DNA of 64,000 nucleotides from Sphingomonas paeninsulae (lineage in GTDB: Bacteria; Pseudomonadota; Alphaproteobacteria; Sphingomonadales; Sphingomonadaceae): NCBI RefSeq assembly GCF_003660165.1, contig NZ_CP032829.1:1426001-1490000 (forward strand). Reading direction: 5' to 3'. Below, piece after piece: positions 21,151-29,691 of the stretch (the stretch's first letter is position 1; each line of letters starts with the position of its first letter). The translations under genes and the position numbers were made by a program. The notes below the pieces were generated by a model. It did not search any database. It was not told the origin of the DNA and saw nothing but the letters and a program-made list of their open reading frames with translations.

Positions 21151-24033
21151 ATGACCGACACACCAGCAGCCGAAAAGCGCGACTATCGCGACACCGTCTT
21201 CCTGCCGAAGACCGATTTCCCAATGAAAGCCGGGCTTCCCGCAAAGGAACCGGTGATTCTGGAGCGTTGGAAAGCGGCTGGCCTGTACGACAAGTTGCGC
21301 GATGCGCGGCGCGGGCGTGAGAAGTTCATCTTCCATGACGGCCCTCCATACGCGAATGGCGACATGCACATCGGCCATGCACTGAACCATATCCTGAAGG
21401 ACATGGTCGTCCGTACGCAGACTCTGCTCGGCAAAGACGCGCCCTACGTTCCGGGCTGGGATTGCCATGGCCTGCCGATCGAGTGGAAGGTCGAGGAAGC
21501 CTATCGCAAGAAAAAGCTGAACAAGGACGAGGTTCCGGCGTCGGAATTCCGCGCCGAATGCCGTGCTTATGCAAAGGGCTGGGTCGATACGCAGCGTGAG
21601 CAACTCAAGCGGCTGGGGATCAATGCCGACTGGGACCACCCGTATCTGACGATGGATTTCGAAGCGGAAGCGACGATCGTTTCCGAACTGATGAAGTTTG
21701 CCGACAGCGGACAGCTTTATCGCGGTGCCAAGCCGGTGATGTGGTCGCCGGTCGAGAAGACTGCGCTGGCCGAGGCCGAGGTCGAGTATGAGGACATCGT
21801 CTCGACGCAGATCGATGTTGCGTTCGAGATTGTAGAGTCGGCGATCCCCGAACTGGTCGGCGCTTATGCGGTGATCTGGACGACGACGCCCTGGACGATC
21901 CCGGTCAATCAGGCTTTGGCTTATGGGCCTGAGATTGAGTACACGATTTGCGAAGTCGTTGGCGTTGGACGCGACGGAGCTGAAGTAAAGCCATTGTTTT
22001 TTCAGTGGGCCAGTAAGAAGTTCATCGTAGCGACTGCTCTCGTCGAAGCAGTTCGGACACGTTTCCAAGCCAGTTTTAATACGGATGGCGCACTGGCATT
22101 TACAACGGGAGCTACCTTCAAAGGCTCCCAACTCGCCGGAACTATCGCCCGCCACCCGATGCACCATCTCGGCGGCTTCTTCGCGCGCCCCCGCCCGTTC
22201 CTCGCCGGCGATTTCGTCACGACGGAGACTGGCACTGGGCTCGTTCATATGTCACCCGACCACGGCGAGGACGATTTCCTGCTATGCAAGGCCAACGGCA
22301 TCGAGCCGGTTTTCGCGGTCGAAGCCGACGGCAAGTATCGGGCCGACTGGGCATGGCTCGGCGGCCAGGGGTCGGTCATCAACGCCAAGTTCGTCGCGCC
22401 CGATGGGCCGATCTGCAACGATCTGCGCGACGCTGGTGGCCTGCTCGCGGCGTCGGCGGACTATAAGCACAGCTATCCGCATAGCTGGCGTTCGAAGGCC
22501 AAGGTCATCTTTCGCTGCACGCCGCAATGGTTCATCCCGATGGATGAAGCGCGGGACGGCGGCGGCACGCTGCGCGACACCGCACTTCAGGCCATCACCG
22601 ACACCCGCTGGATTCCAGAAAAGGGCCGCAACCGCATCAATGCCATGGTGGAGGGCCGCCCCGACTGGGTTATCAGCCGCCAGCGCGCATGGGGCGTGCC
22701 GATCACCTTGTTCGTTGATCGCAAGACTGGCGCATATTTGAATGATCCAGCGGTCAACACGCGGATCGTTGCGGCGGTGCGCGAACAGGGTGTCGATGCG
22801 TGGACCGACGAGGCTGCACAGGGTTTCCTCGGTGATGCCTATGACGCCGCCGACTACGAGCGCCAGACGGACATTCTTGACGTGTGGTTCGACAGCGGCT
22901 GCACCCATGTTTTCGTGCTGGAATCGGGTAAATGGCCAGACCTGCTCCGCCCGAAGGGATACACAGGGCCGCCCGCCGACCTGTATCTGGAAGGTAGCGA
23001 TCAGCATCGCGGATGGTTCCAGTCGTCGCTGCTCGAAAGCTGCGGCACGCGCGGCCATGCACCGTATAAAGCGGTCCTGACGCACGGTTTCACGATGGAT
23101 GCGAAGGGCATGAAAATGTCCAAGTCGCTCGGCAACACCATCGATCCGCAGATGCTGATGAAGGACAGCGGTGCCGACATCCTGCGACTGTGGGCGTTGA
23201 GCATCGATTTCACCGAAGACAATCGCATCGGCAAGGAAATCCTGAGCGGTATTTCGGATCAGTATCGCAAGCTGCGTAACACGTTCCGCTACCTGCTCGG
23301 CGCGCTGGAAGGGTTTTCCGAAACCGAACGCGTGCCGGTTGCCGAGATGCCCGAGCTCGAACGCTATGTGTTGCATTTGCTCGCGGACATGGATGCAAAA
23401 CTGCGGATTGCGGTCGATGATTTCGACTTCAACACTTACGTCCGCCTGCTGAGCGACTTCGCCAACAACGACCTCAGCGCGTTCTTCTTCGATATTCGCA
23501 AGGATTCGCTTTATTGCGACGTCGGGCCTGCATTGCCGGGTGGAACGCTGAAGCGGCGGGCTTATCGGACGGTGCTGGATACCGTGTTCGAGGCGCTGGT
23601 GCGCTGGGCTGCTCCCGTGTTGGTATTTACCGCTGAGGAAGCTTGGGGAACACGGCATCCCGAAGCTGGGTCTGTGCATTTGCAGGAGTGGCCGGAGGTT
23701 GATGCTGGTTGGAAGTCCACACTTCTCGGCGACCGCTGGCTCTATCTCAGGGAAATGCGTGCTGGCGTTACCGGGACGATCGAGCCCATGCGGCGAGACA
23801 AGACCGTTGGGTCGAGTCTGGAAGCGGTGGTCGTGACTCCTTTGCCGGTCGATGCTGCCAATCTGGATTTGGCTGAACTGCTGATCGTTTCGGAAGCTTC
23901 GGTAGGCGAGGTGCTTAGTGTCACCGTCACCACGCATCACAAATGCGGCCGCTGCTGGCGTCACCTTCCCGAAGTCGAGGAAGATGGCGACTTGTGTAAC
24001 CGCTGCACCGAAGTCGTAGGCGAACCAGCATGA
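21151..24033 (+). CDS. ileS: Isoleucine--tRNA ligase
   Basis: Class I aminoacyl-tRNA synthetase that charges tRNA-Ile in the cytosol and edits mischarged valine. The HIGH motif is at residues 73-76, the editing (CP1) domain at about 200-400, the KMSKS motif within MKMSKSLGNT, an anticodon-binding domain, and a C-terminal zinc finger CGRCWRH...CNRC. The start is ATG 21151 (960 residues); the in-frame TTG four codons upstream is less likely. It overlaps the lspA start by four bases (ATGA). Confidence 0.97.
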   Translation: MTDTPAAEKRDYRDTVFLPKTDFPMKAGLPAKEPVILERWKAAGLYDKLRDARRGREKFIFHDGPPYANGDMHIGHALNHILKDMVVRTQTLLGKDAPYVPGWDCHGLPIEWKVEEAYRKKKLNKDEVPASEFRAECRAYAKGWVDTQREQLKRLGINADWDHPYLTMDFEAEATIVSELMKFADSGQLYRGAKPVMWSPVEKTALAEAEVEYEDIVSTQIDVAFEIVESAIPELVGAYAVIWTTTPWTIPVNQALAYGPEIEYTICEVVGVGRDGAEVKPLFFQWASKKFIVATALVEAVRTRFQASFNTDGALAFTTGATFKGSQLAGTIARHPMHHLGGFFARPRPFLAGDFVTTETGTGLVHMSPDHGEDDFLLCKANGIEPVFAVEADGKYRADWAWLGGQGSVINAKFVAPDGPICNDLRDAGGLLAASADYKHSYPHSWRSKAKVIFRCTPQWFIPMDEARDGGGTLRDTALQAITDTRWIPEKGRNRINAMVEGRPDWVISRQRAWGVPITLFVDRKTGAYLNDPAVNTRIVAAVREQGVDAWTDEAAQGFLGDAYDAADYERQTDILDVWFDSGCTHVFVLESGKWPDLLRPKGYTGPPADLYLEGSDQHRGWFQSSLLESCGTRGHAPYKAVLTHGFTMDAKGMKMSKSLGNTIDPQMLMKDSGADILRLWALSIDFTEDNRIGKEILSGISDQYRKLRNTFRYLLGALEGFSETERVPVAEMPELERYVLHLLADMDAKLRIAVDDFDFNTYVRLLSDFANNDLSAFFFDIRKDSLYCDVGPALPGGTLKRRAYRTVLDTVFEALVRWAAPVLVFTAEEAWGTRHPEAGSVHLQEWPEVDAGWKSTLLGDRWLYLREMRAGVTGTIEPMRRDKTVGSSLEAVVVTPLPVDAANLDLAELLIVSEASVGEVLSVTVTTHHKCGRCWRHLPEVEEDGDLCNRCTEVVGEPA

Positions 24034-24535
24034 CTGGCACCCCGCAAACCGCCGCCTCGGTTTCGTCCTCGCAACCCTCGTCTTCGCGGCCGACCAGTTC
24101 GCAAAATATATGGTCGCGGTCCCCTTTGGTCTGAAGGAGCGTGGGCAGATCGTCCTGACTCCATTCTTCAACCTGACCTGGGTTGAGAATTACGGCGTTT
24201 CGCTGGGGATGCTGACCGCCGACACCAATATCGGACGCTGGCTGCTCGTCGGCCTCACGCTGTTAATCTCTGTCGGCGTGACGGTGTGGTTATGGCGTGA
24301 ACGGAACACACAGGACGCGTTTGGCCTCGGCCTCGTCCTTGGCGGTGCGCTGGGTAACATCGTCGACCGGGTCCGCTTTTCGCACGTCGTGGACTTTGCC
24401 GATTTGCATTTTGGCGAGTTTCGGCCTTTCCTAGTGTTCAACGTCGCCGATGCCGCTATTACCATCGGTGTTCTCATATTGCTGTTCCGCGCGCTTTTGG
24501 TGCGCGACAAGACGAAAGTAGCCCAAGATGCGTAA
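24030..24535 (+). pseudogene. lspA: Lipoprotein signal peptidase (signal peptidase II), frameshifted near the start (probable sequence error)
   Basis: Inner-membrane aspartyl protease that removes signal peptides from prolipoproteins. The ATG at 24030 overlaps the ileS stop, but its frame departs from the conserved LspA frame. That frame has a stop at 24017 and no usable start before ATG 24110, which would delete the first membrane helix and the DQ motif. One added C in the run 24040-24043 gives MTGTPANRRLGFVLA and a 168-residue protein of normal length. The downstream catalytic motifs NLTWVENYGVS, GGALGNIVDR and FNVADAAI are intact. An essential enzyme is unlikely to be truly broken. Confidence 0.9.
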
Positions 24536-24956
24536 GACAATCGTAGCAAGCGTGGCCATACTGGCCGTCGCCGCCACTCTGGCAAGCTGTGGCAGTTCGA
24601 GTCGGGGTGGCGTGTTCAACCGCGCGCGGCCCGATGAAATGGCCGTTTCGCGCGCTCAGCCTTTGGTCGTGCCACCCGATTTCGCCTTGACCACGCCAAA
24701 GCCCGGCGCAGCGCGTCCGCAGGAAGTGGATGCCTCGACCCAGGCTCTGCAGGCAATGTTCGGAGGCCCGTCGGCGCGTAGCGCGGCTGAAACCGGTGCT
24801 ATCGATCAGGCTGGCGGCGCTCGTGCTCAGGCTGGCATCCGGTCGGAAGCTGGTGATCCCGGCACAACCGTTGTCGACAAGGGTTCGACAACGCGTGATA
24901 TCGTGGCTGCCCCCGTCGGCGACGGACAAGGCGCGCGAGCGACCACGCCGAACTAA
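24528..24956 (+). CDS. DUF3035 lipoprotein (BamF-like)
   Basis: A 142-residue lipoprotein: signal peptide MRKTIVASVAILAVAATLA with lipobox LASC, then a low-complexity Ala/Gly/Ser-rich region containing VVPPDFAL. DUF3035 proteins, described as BamF in Caulobacter, associate with the outer-membrane barrel-assembly machine in alphaproteobacteria. The gene overlaps the end of lspA, whose product would mature it. Position after ileS-lspA is the usual arrangement in the class. A strong terminator follows. Confidence 0.8.
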   Translation: MRKTIVASVAILAVAATLASCGSSSRGGVFNRARPDEMAVSRAQPLVVPPDFALTTPKPGAARPQEVDASTQALQAMFGGPSARSAAETGAIDQAGGARAQAGIRSEAGDPGTTVVDKGSTTRDIVAAPVGDGQGARATTPN

Positions 24957-24978
24957 AGCTTTCACCGTTACAGACACA

Positions 24979-25017
24979 AAAAAGGGGCAGTTTGGGTTAA
25001 CCGAACTGCCCCTTTTT
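24979..25017. terminator. Bidirectional Rho-independent terminator
   Basis: A run of A, the arm GGGGCAGTT, a short centre containing GGTTAACC, then AACTGCCCC and five T. The hairpin has A/T tracts on both sides, so it can end transcription from the DUF3035 gene on the plus strand and the porin gene on the minus strand, which converge here. Confidence 0.9.
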
Positions 25018-25027
25018 CGTTGTTCAA

Positions 25028-25052
25028 ACCCGCTCCCCGAAAGGGAACGGGT
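25028..25052 (-). terminator. Small hairpin after the porin stop
   Basis: Arms ACCCG-C-TCCC and GGGA-A-CGGGT with one internal mismatch and a five-base loop lie between the porin stop and the shared terminator. It has no T-tract of its own and may protect the porin mRNA 3' end. Confidence 0.4.
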
Positions 25053-25060
25053 GATGTGTT

Positions 25061-25861
25061 TTAGAAGCTCACGCCAACGCTGCCGACAACGCCGCCCTTG
25101 GCGATGTTGTTGCCGCCGTTAACCTTCGTACCGAGATACTGGTTTGGAATGTTGGTATCGACCCAGCTAACGCCAAACGTGATCTGCTTCCACGTGTAGT
25201 TCACGCCAGCACCCCAGTCGGTGTACTCTCGGTTAGCCGACAGGAAACTGCGCGTAAAGTTGTGGCCGACGTGACCGGTCAGACCGATCGCTGTTTTTGG
25301 AATTGCAGCGCTGAAATCGAGCGCACCGTAAAGGTTGTCGCGCTTGATAGGATCACCGTTAACATCGGTGAACAAGGCAAGTGCCTTCTGCTTGAAAGCG
25401 TAGTTTGCAGTCGCTTTGGCAGTCAATGGACCGAAAGTGTGCGCGACCGAGATGTAAGGCTCGCCGAAATCCGAGTTATACTTCGGCGTGCCCGGTACCG
25501 TGAACTTGTTCGAGTTGGGGTAGAAGTAGTAAAGGAAACCACCGTCGATGGTCGTGCCGCTGAACGTGCGCTTATAGCCGGCGATCAGATCGATTTCCTG
25601 GTTCGAACCATTGGCGACGTAATCGTCGATCGAGCTACCCCAAACCGAAACGTAGAAGCCCGATGAATGAGTCGCAGTAAGCGAACCCTGAACGGCGAAG
25701 TTCTTGTTGGTCTGTGAGAGGCCGCGGAAGCGATAGTCGGTTACAACGGTTGCTCCCCCGTTGATCGTAATAGCCGCTGGCGGAGCGGTGTCATCAGCCA
25801 GTGCGGGCGAAGCCACGACAATAGCGAGCAGGCTGCAGCAGCAGCCGATAAAAGTGCGCAT
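25061..25861 (-). CDS. TorF family putative porin
   Basis: Outer-membrane beta-barrel protein of 266 residues. A signal peptide ends near SPALADD. The mature part begins with the family signature VTDYRFRGLSQTNKNFAVQGSLT and continues as alternating amphipathic strands, with SSIDDY and YTWKQITFGVSW, ending in phenylalanine. In many sphingomonads this family sits next to glnK-amtB nitrogen genes, but here it stands alone. A good Shine-Dalgarno (AAAGGGA) precedes ATG 25861, and dyad sites lie about 105-150 bases upstream. Confidence 0.87.
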   Translation of the reverse strand: MRTFIGCCCSLLAIVVASPALADDTAPPAAITINGGATVVTDYRFRGLSQTNKNFAVQGSLTATHSSGFYVSVWGSSIDDYVANGSNQEIDLIAGYKRTFSGTTIDGGFLYYFYPNSNKFTVPGTPKYNSDFGEPYISVAHTFGPLTAKATANYAFKQKALALFTDVNGDPIKRDNLYGALDFSAAIPKTAIGLTGHVGHNFTRSFLSANREYTDWGAGVNYTWKQITFGVSWVDTNIPNQYLGTKVNGGNNIAKGGVVGSVGVSF

Positions 25862-25965
25862 GAAAATGATCCCTTTCAGTGGATATGCTTTGCATTCCGC
25901 CTGCGTCGAGCTTCACGGCCTCTAAGCGGGCCATGATTGCGTCGATACCCCGGGAAGTGACAAAC

Positions 25966-25984
25966 TATTGTGCGATGCACAATA
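25966..25984. promoter_or_regulatory. Perfect dyad TATTGTGC-N3-GCACAATA upstream of the porin gene
   Basis: Eight-base perfect arms with a three-base spacer lie about 105 bases upstream of the TorF-like porin start. The half-site ATTGTG/CACAAT recurs 20 bases further upstream. This looks like a repressor or activator site; the regulator is unknown. Confidence 0.5.
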
Positions 25985-26003
25985 TGAAATGGGTTGGATT
26001 GCT

Positions 26004-26013
26004 CACAATTGTG
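26004..26013. promoter_or_regulatory. Second dyad CACAATTGTG upstream of the porin gene
   Basis: A perfect ten-base palindrome built from the same half-sites as the neighbouring 19-base dyad, but in back-to-back order. A weaker inverted repeat (GTTGC-N6-GCAAC) follows at 26021-26036. The cluster suggests cooperative binding; short palindromes also occur by chance. Confidence 0.35.
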
Positions 26014-26047
26014 TCAAACTGTTGCTGAAACGCAACAAATCGTGAAA

Positions 26048-27226
26048 TCAAATTGCCGAGAACGCCTGATGGAGGTCGTCAATCAAATCCCGGACATTTT
26101 CGAGACCGATCTGAAGCCTGATCACCGGAGGCCCCCGCCACGGATTAACGCTGCGACAACGCGCTGGATTTGCGGGGAGAGCGAGGCTTTCAAAGCCACC
26201 CCAGCTATACCCGATCCCGAAATGCTGCAGCGCATCGACAAAGGCATCGGCGTTGCCGCGACCAAGCGTGAACGAAAACAGGCCGCTCGACCCGAGGAAA
26301 TCGCGCTGAAAAAACTCGTGGCCGGGACATTCGGGGAGGGCGGGGTGTAGTACCGCGCCGACCTCGGGACGAGCGCGTAGCCAGTGCGCAATCTCGAGCG
26401 CGGAATCGCGGTGGCGGGCCATACGAACGTCGAGCGTGCGTAACCCCCGCAATGCCAGCCAAGCGTCGTCGGGACCGACGTGTTGCCCAAGAACCTGTCC
26501 TGTCAGGCGCAGGTCGCTCCAGGTATCGGGCCCACTCGTTACCGAACCGATCATCGCATCCGAATGGCCAACGATATATTTGGTGCAGGCGATGATCGAC
26601 AGGTCCACGCCCATCGCAATTGCCGGCAGATAGAGCGGTGTGGCCCAGGTATTGTCGATCAGCGTTACGAGGGCGCGTTTTTTGGCGACCGCGACGATCG
26701 CGGGAATGTCCTGCACCTCGAAGGTCAAGCTACCCGGACTTTCCATAAAAATCGCGCGCGTGTCAGGCTGGATGAGTGCCTCGATCTCCGCACCGATCAG
26801 CGGGTCGTAATAGGTCGTGGTGACACCGCGCTGCGCCAGATAGGCGTCGCACAGGCGTCGCGTGGGGTCGTAAGCGCTGTCGACCATCAACAGATGATCG
26901 CCCGATTTCAGCACACTGGTCAGCGCCATCGCCACCGCCGCTGCGCCCGAGGGGAACAGCATAGTGCCCACCGCGCCGGGTTCCAGTTCGGTCAGCGCGT
27001 CAGCCAGCGACCATTGGGTCGGCGTACCCCGACGCCCGTAGAACAGCTTGCCGTCCTCGTTCGTACTCAGCCCGGCCTTTAGTGCGGCGGTGTTGTCGTA
27101 CAGAATCGTCGATGCGCGCCACACCGGAGGATTGACGACGCCACCTCCGCTCTCAAGGTGTGTCCAGTCCTTGCGACGGCCCGCCTGAACAAGTTTTGTC
27201 GCAGCGCGCCGTTCATCTTCGGTCAT
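26048..27226 (-). CDS. metC: Cystathionine beta-lyase
   Basis: PLP-dependent Cys/Met-metabolism enzyme that converts cystathionine to homocysteine in methionine synthesis. Visible are GAVGTMLFPSGAAAVAMAL (cofactor phosphate region), LIDNTWATPLY and the Schiff-base lysine in IIACTKYIVGHSD. I place the start at ATG 27226 (MTEDERRAATKLVQAG, 392 residues), which overlaps the sseA stop by four bases; the longer frame upstream lies inside sseA. The two form a sulfur operon. Distinguishing it from other gamma-family lyases rests on overall resemblance. Confidence 0.88.
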   Translation of the reverse strand: MTEDERRAATKLVQAGRRKDWTHLESGGGVVNPPVWRASTILYDNTAALKAGLSTNEDGKLFYGRRGTPTQWSLADALTELEPGAVGTMLFPSGAAAVAMALTSVLKSGDHLLMVDSAYDPTRRLCDAYLAQRGVTTTYYDPLIGAEIEALIQPDTRAIFMESPGSLTFEVQDIPAIVAVAKKRALVTLIDNTWATPLYLPAIAMGVDLSIIACTKYIVGHSDAMIGSVTSGPDTWSDLRLTGQVLGQHVGPDDAWLALRGLRTLDVRMARHRDSALEIAHWLRARPEVGAVLHPALPECPGHEFFQRDFLGSSGLFSFTLGRGNADAFVDALQHFGIGYSWGGFESLALPANPARCRSVNPWRGPPVIRLQIGLENVRDLIDDLHQAFSAI

Positions 27227-28059
27227 ACGGCTCCGATGGCTTTTGGCGTCGAGGAATCGGCACCCCATTCGCTCCACGACCCGTCATAGATTGCGACCTT
27301 CGAATTGCCGAGAGTATGTGCGGCAAAGGCAATCGTGGCAGCGGTTATGCCCGACCCGCATGTTGCCGCGATCGGATGGGTCGGATCGACGCCGGCCTTC
27401 TCGAACGCCGCTTTCAGGGCTCCAGCATCTTTCCATGTGCCGTTTGCGTTGAACAGGTCGCCCATGGGCAGGTTTTTGCTGCCGGGAATGTGTCCGGGGT
27501 GAACGCCAAGTCGTGGTTCGGCCTCGCGCCCTTCGAACCGCGCAACAGAGCGCGCATCGACGATCTGCTCGGCTTTGGATTCGGACAGTGCCTGCATCTG
27601 CGCCTGTGTACGAACGTGTGCTTCGTCTTTCCAGACGGTGAAATGACGGTGGCGAAGCTGTTCCTTGCCGGTCGCCACGTCGCGCCCCTCGGCTTTCCAT
27701 TTGGCGAGGCCGCCGTCGAGTATGGCAACGTCGTGCGCGCCGAACAGGTTGAGCATCCACCACGCCCGCGCCGACGTGTGAAGCGCGCTGTCATCGTAAA
27801 GCACGATGCGGCTGCCATCTCCCAAACCGAGCGATTGCATCCGGCTGGCAAACTTTTCCGCCTTGGGCAGCATCATCGGCAGTTCGGTATTGCTATCGAC
27901 CACGGCCGCAAGGTCCATGAACACGGCACCCGGAATGTGACCCGCCTCATATTCAGCAGCAGGATCGCGGGCCTCGAGGTGCCAACTTGCGTCGACGATA
28001 CGCAGGTCCGACGCGCCCATTTCGTTTGCAAGCCATTCGGTTGATACCAGCGCGTCCAT
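27223..28059 (-). CDS. sseA: 3-mercaptopyruvate sulfurtransferase
   Basis: Two-domain rhodanese of 278 residues. The N-terminal inactive domain has EYEAGHIPGAVFMDL. The C-terminal domain carries the active-site loop CGSGITA with Cys234, the 3-mercaptopyruvate-type sequence rather than the thiosulfate-type CRKG. It transfers sulfur from mercaptopyruvate to thiol or cyanide acceptors. It is first in an operon with metC, consistent with cysteine/methionine sulfur handling. Confidence 0.92.
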   Translation of the reverse strand: MDALVSTEWLANEMGASDLRIVDASWHLEARDPAAEYEAGHIPGAVFMDLAAVVDSNTELPMMLPKAEKFASRMQSLGLGDGSRIVLYDDSALHTSARAWWMLNLFGAHDVAILDGGLAKWKAEGRDVATGKEQLRHRHFTVWKDEAHVRTQAQMQALSESKAEQIVDARSVARFEGREAEPRLGVHPGHIPGSKNLPMGDLFNANGTWKDAGALKAAFEKAGVDPTHPIAATCGSGITAATIAFAAHTLGNSKVAIYDGSWSEWGADSSTPKAIGAV

Positions 28060-28158
28060 TCCATCCTCCGATGCGAACTATGTGAATCTACTCTTAATCG
28101 TCGCGCTATGCTCCGTCGAGGGTCGTCATGTCGCCCCGGTCATCCTAAATAGGCCAAT

Positions 28159-28605
28159 ATGACACCAAAGCATCTTGGCCAGACCAGCACGCTTCCCGCA
28201 ACGCCAGCAGAAGCAGTGCTCGATTATGTTCCCAACCCACGGCTCGGACGACCCTATCTCGTTCGGTTCACAGCGCCCGAATTTACCTCGCTGTGTCCGG
28301 TAACGGGCCAGCCCGACTTCGCGCATCTGGTGATCGATTATGCGCCGCGTGAGATGATCGTGGAATCCAAATCGCTAAAACTCTTCCTCAGCAGTTTTCG
28401 AAATCACGCCGCGTTCCACGAGGATTGCACTGTCGGCATCGGGGAGCGCCTGTTCGCCGAAATGGACCCTCACTGGCTGCGAATCGGCGGCTATTGGTAC
28501 CCTCGCGGAGGCATCCCGATCGACGTTTTCTGGCAATCCGGCGAGCCACCCGTCGGACTTTGGCTTCCACCTCAGGATGTTCCGGGATACCGGGGGCGGG
28601 GATAG
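28159..28605 (+). CDS. queF: NADPH-dependent 7-cyano-7-deazaguanine (preQ0) reductase
   Basis: T-fold enzyme that reduces the nitrile of preQ0 to preQ1 in queuosine biosynthesis. This is the short YkvM-type form (148 residues). The nucleophile Cys46 and Asp53 lie in [12 protein letters not shown], at the same spacing as in Bacillus Que[16 protein letters not shown] and the FHED element complete the signature. It is divergent from sseA. I see no preQ1 riboswitch-like leader in the 100 bases upstream. Confidence 0.95.
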   Translation: MTPKHLGQTSTLPATPAEAVLDYVPNPRLGRPYLVRFTAPEFTSLCPVTGQPDFAHLVIDYAPREMIVESKSLKLFLSSFRNHAAFHEDCTVGIGERLFAEMDPHWLRIGGYWYPRGGIPIDVFWQSGEPPVGLWLPPQDVPGYRGRG

Positions 28606-28637
28606 AAATTTTAATGACATTGGTGTAAGTGATCTAC

Positions 28638-29036
28638 ATGACGACCACGCGCACGCATCACCATAATATCGGCATTCTTCCCGCCGACATCGACTTCATG
28701 GGCCACGTCAACAACGCGCGCTATCTGGGGTGGGTTCAGGATGCGGTGATCGCCCACTGGCAAAAGCTGGCCCCGCCTCAGGTCGTTGCTGAACACCTGT
28801 GGGTCGCGCTGAAACATGAGATCACGTATCGGAAACCGGCATTTTTGAACGATGACGTGATCGCCACTGTCATCCTGCAAAAGGTTGAGGGCGCGCGGGC
28901 GTTTTACGATACGCTGATCAAGCGCGGAGAGGTTGTGCTGGCCGAGGTAAAATCGAGCTGGTGCTGTATCGACGCGAAAACCCTGCGTCCAGCACGGGTC
29001 GCCAAGGATACCGTGACGCATTTCTTCGGCGCTTAG
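28638..29036 (+). CDS. 4HBT-family acyl-CoA thioesterase
   Basis: Hot-dog-fold thioesterase of 132 residues with the family motif DIDFMGHVNNARYLGWVQDA near the N-terminus. It hydrolyses acyl-CoA thioesters; the substrate is not predictable. I choose ATG 28638 over the GTG three codons upstream. The stop overlaps the stop of a decayed gene on the other strand. Confidence 0.82.
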   Translation: MTTTRTHHHNIGILPADIDFMGHVNNARYLGWVQDAVIAHWQKLAPPQVVAEHLWVALKHEITYRKPAFLNDDVIATVILQKVEGARAFYDTLIKRGEVVLAEVKSSWCCIDAKTLRPARVAKDTVTHFFGA

Positions 29037-29361
29037 GCAATTAGCGACATAAACTCCTCAAACTTGCCGTTCTTCCACACTGACAAGCGGCCGTCGAAAT
29101 AAACGAGGTCGCTGTCGAATGGATGGCGCAGCTTCAAGTGAACGTGCGCGTTCAATGGGATTCTTCGTTTCTGAATAGCGGGCGTTCGGCAATCAGACGC
29201 ACTTCGATTCGATCGGGCGTGTTCTGACGAAATTGGTATTGGCGGATCGGCGCGATATCACGGAATTGCTTATATCCCGTCAGCGGCCAGTGGCGTGTCC
29301 CGTCGGGCTTCACGATCATGTTGGCGTGCAGCCCAGCACGCGGGCGATCGTCGGTAAGCAC
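29033..29361 (-). pseudogene. Decayed C-terminal end of a phenylacetate-CoA-ligase-like (PaaK/CapK) gene
   Basis: Minus-strand remnant. From about 29361 to 29155 one frame reads a segment with RHWPLTGYKQFRDIAPIRQYQF and DRIEVRLIAERPL. The next stretch, to a TAA at 29033-29035, continues in another frame with FDGRLSVWKNGKFEEFMSLI. Both pieces resemble the end of PaaK/CapK-type adenylating enzymes. There is at least one frameshift and no upstream remainder, so it is a true remnant, unlike the single-base breaks elsewhere in the window. The family call is from memory. Confidence 0.5.
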
Positions 29362-29691
29362 GTCAGCAGCGTCCGGTCATTTCAACATGGTCAGCGGACC
29401 ATCACGGACAGCGCCGCCACCAACGCATCGGCGAACGGCATTGTTTTCCAGTCGCCACGATGTGCTGTCCGCGAGTGGTTATCGTCGGGCTATGCCAGTG
29501 CAATTATCTCTTCGCTCCAGTCTAGCGCAACGATCCGGCGGTCGATTGTTGCCAGTTCGAGTGCAACACCGAGCAACAAAGCGGATCGCCGAGCAGGGCG
29601 GTGAATGTGTCGATGACCGACGGGGACGGGCTTAACGGTGATAGGAGCGTAGGCCAGCGGTGATGGAAATTCCGCTGGCCAATTGGGGCTA
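29362..29691. other. Intergenic, no convincing gene
   Basis: Between the CoA-ligase remnant and the DUF853 ATPase gene I find no open frame with recognisable content and no RNA gene. It is probably further decayed sequence from the same lost gene. Confidence 0.4.

Noticed and set aside
21930-22110. Slightly AT-richer stretch in ileS as an insertion
   Set aside because: The frame continues through normal editing-domain sequence; the change is within ordinary local variation.
20410-22248. Open frame spanning cysQ and ileS on the minus strand
   Set aside because: Crosses the REP-like palindrome and two clear plus-strand genes; the LSLSKG/FDKLREA peptide is the translated repeat.
28060-28158. 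preQ1 riboswitch before queF
   Set aside because: No pseudoknot-type A-rich tail or matching stem seen in the 100-base gap.
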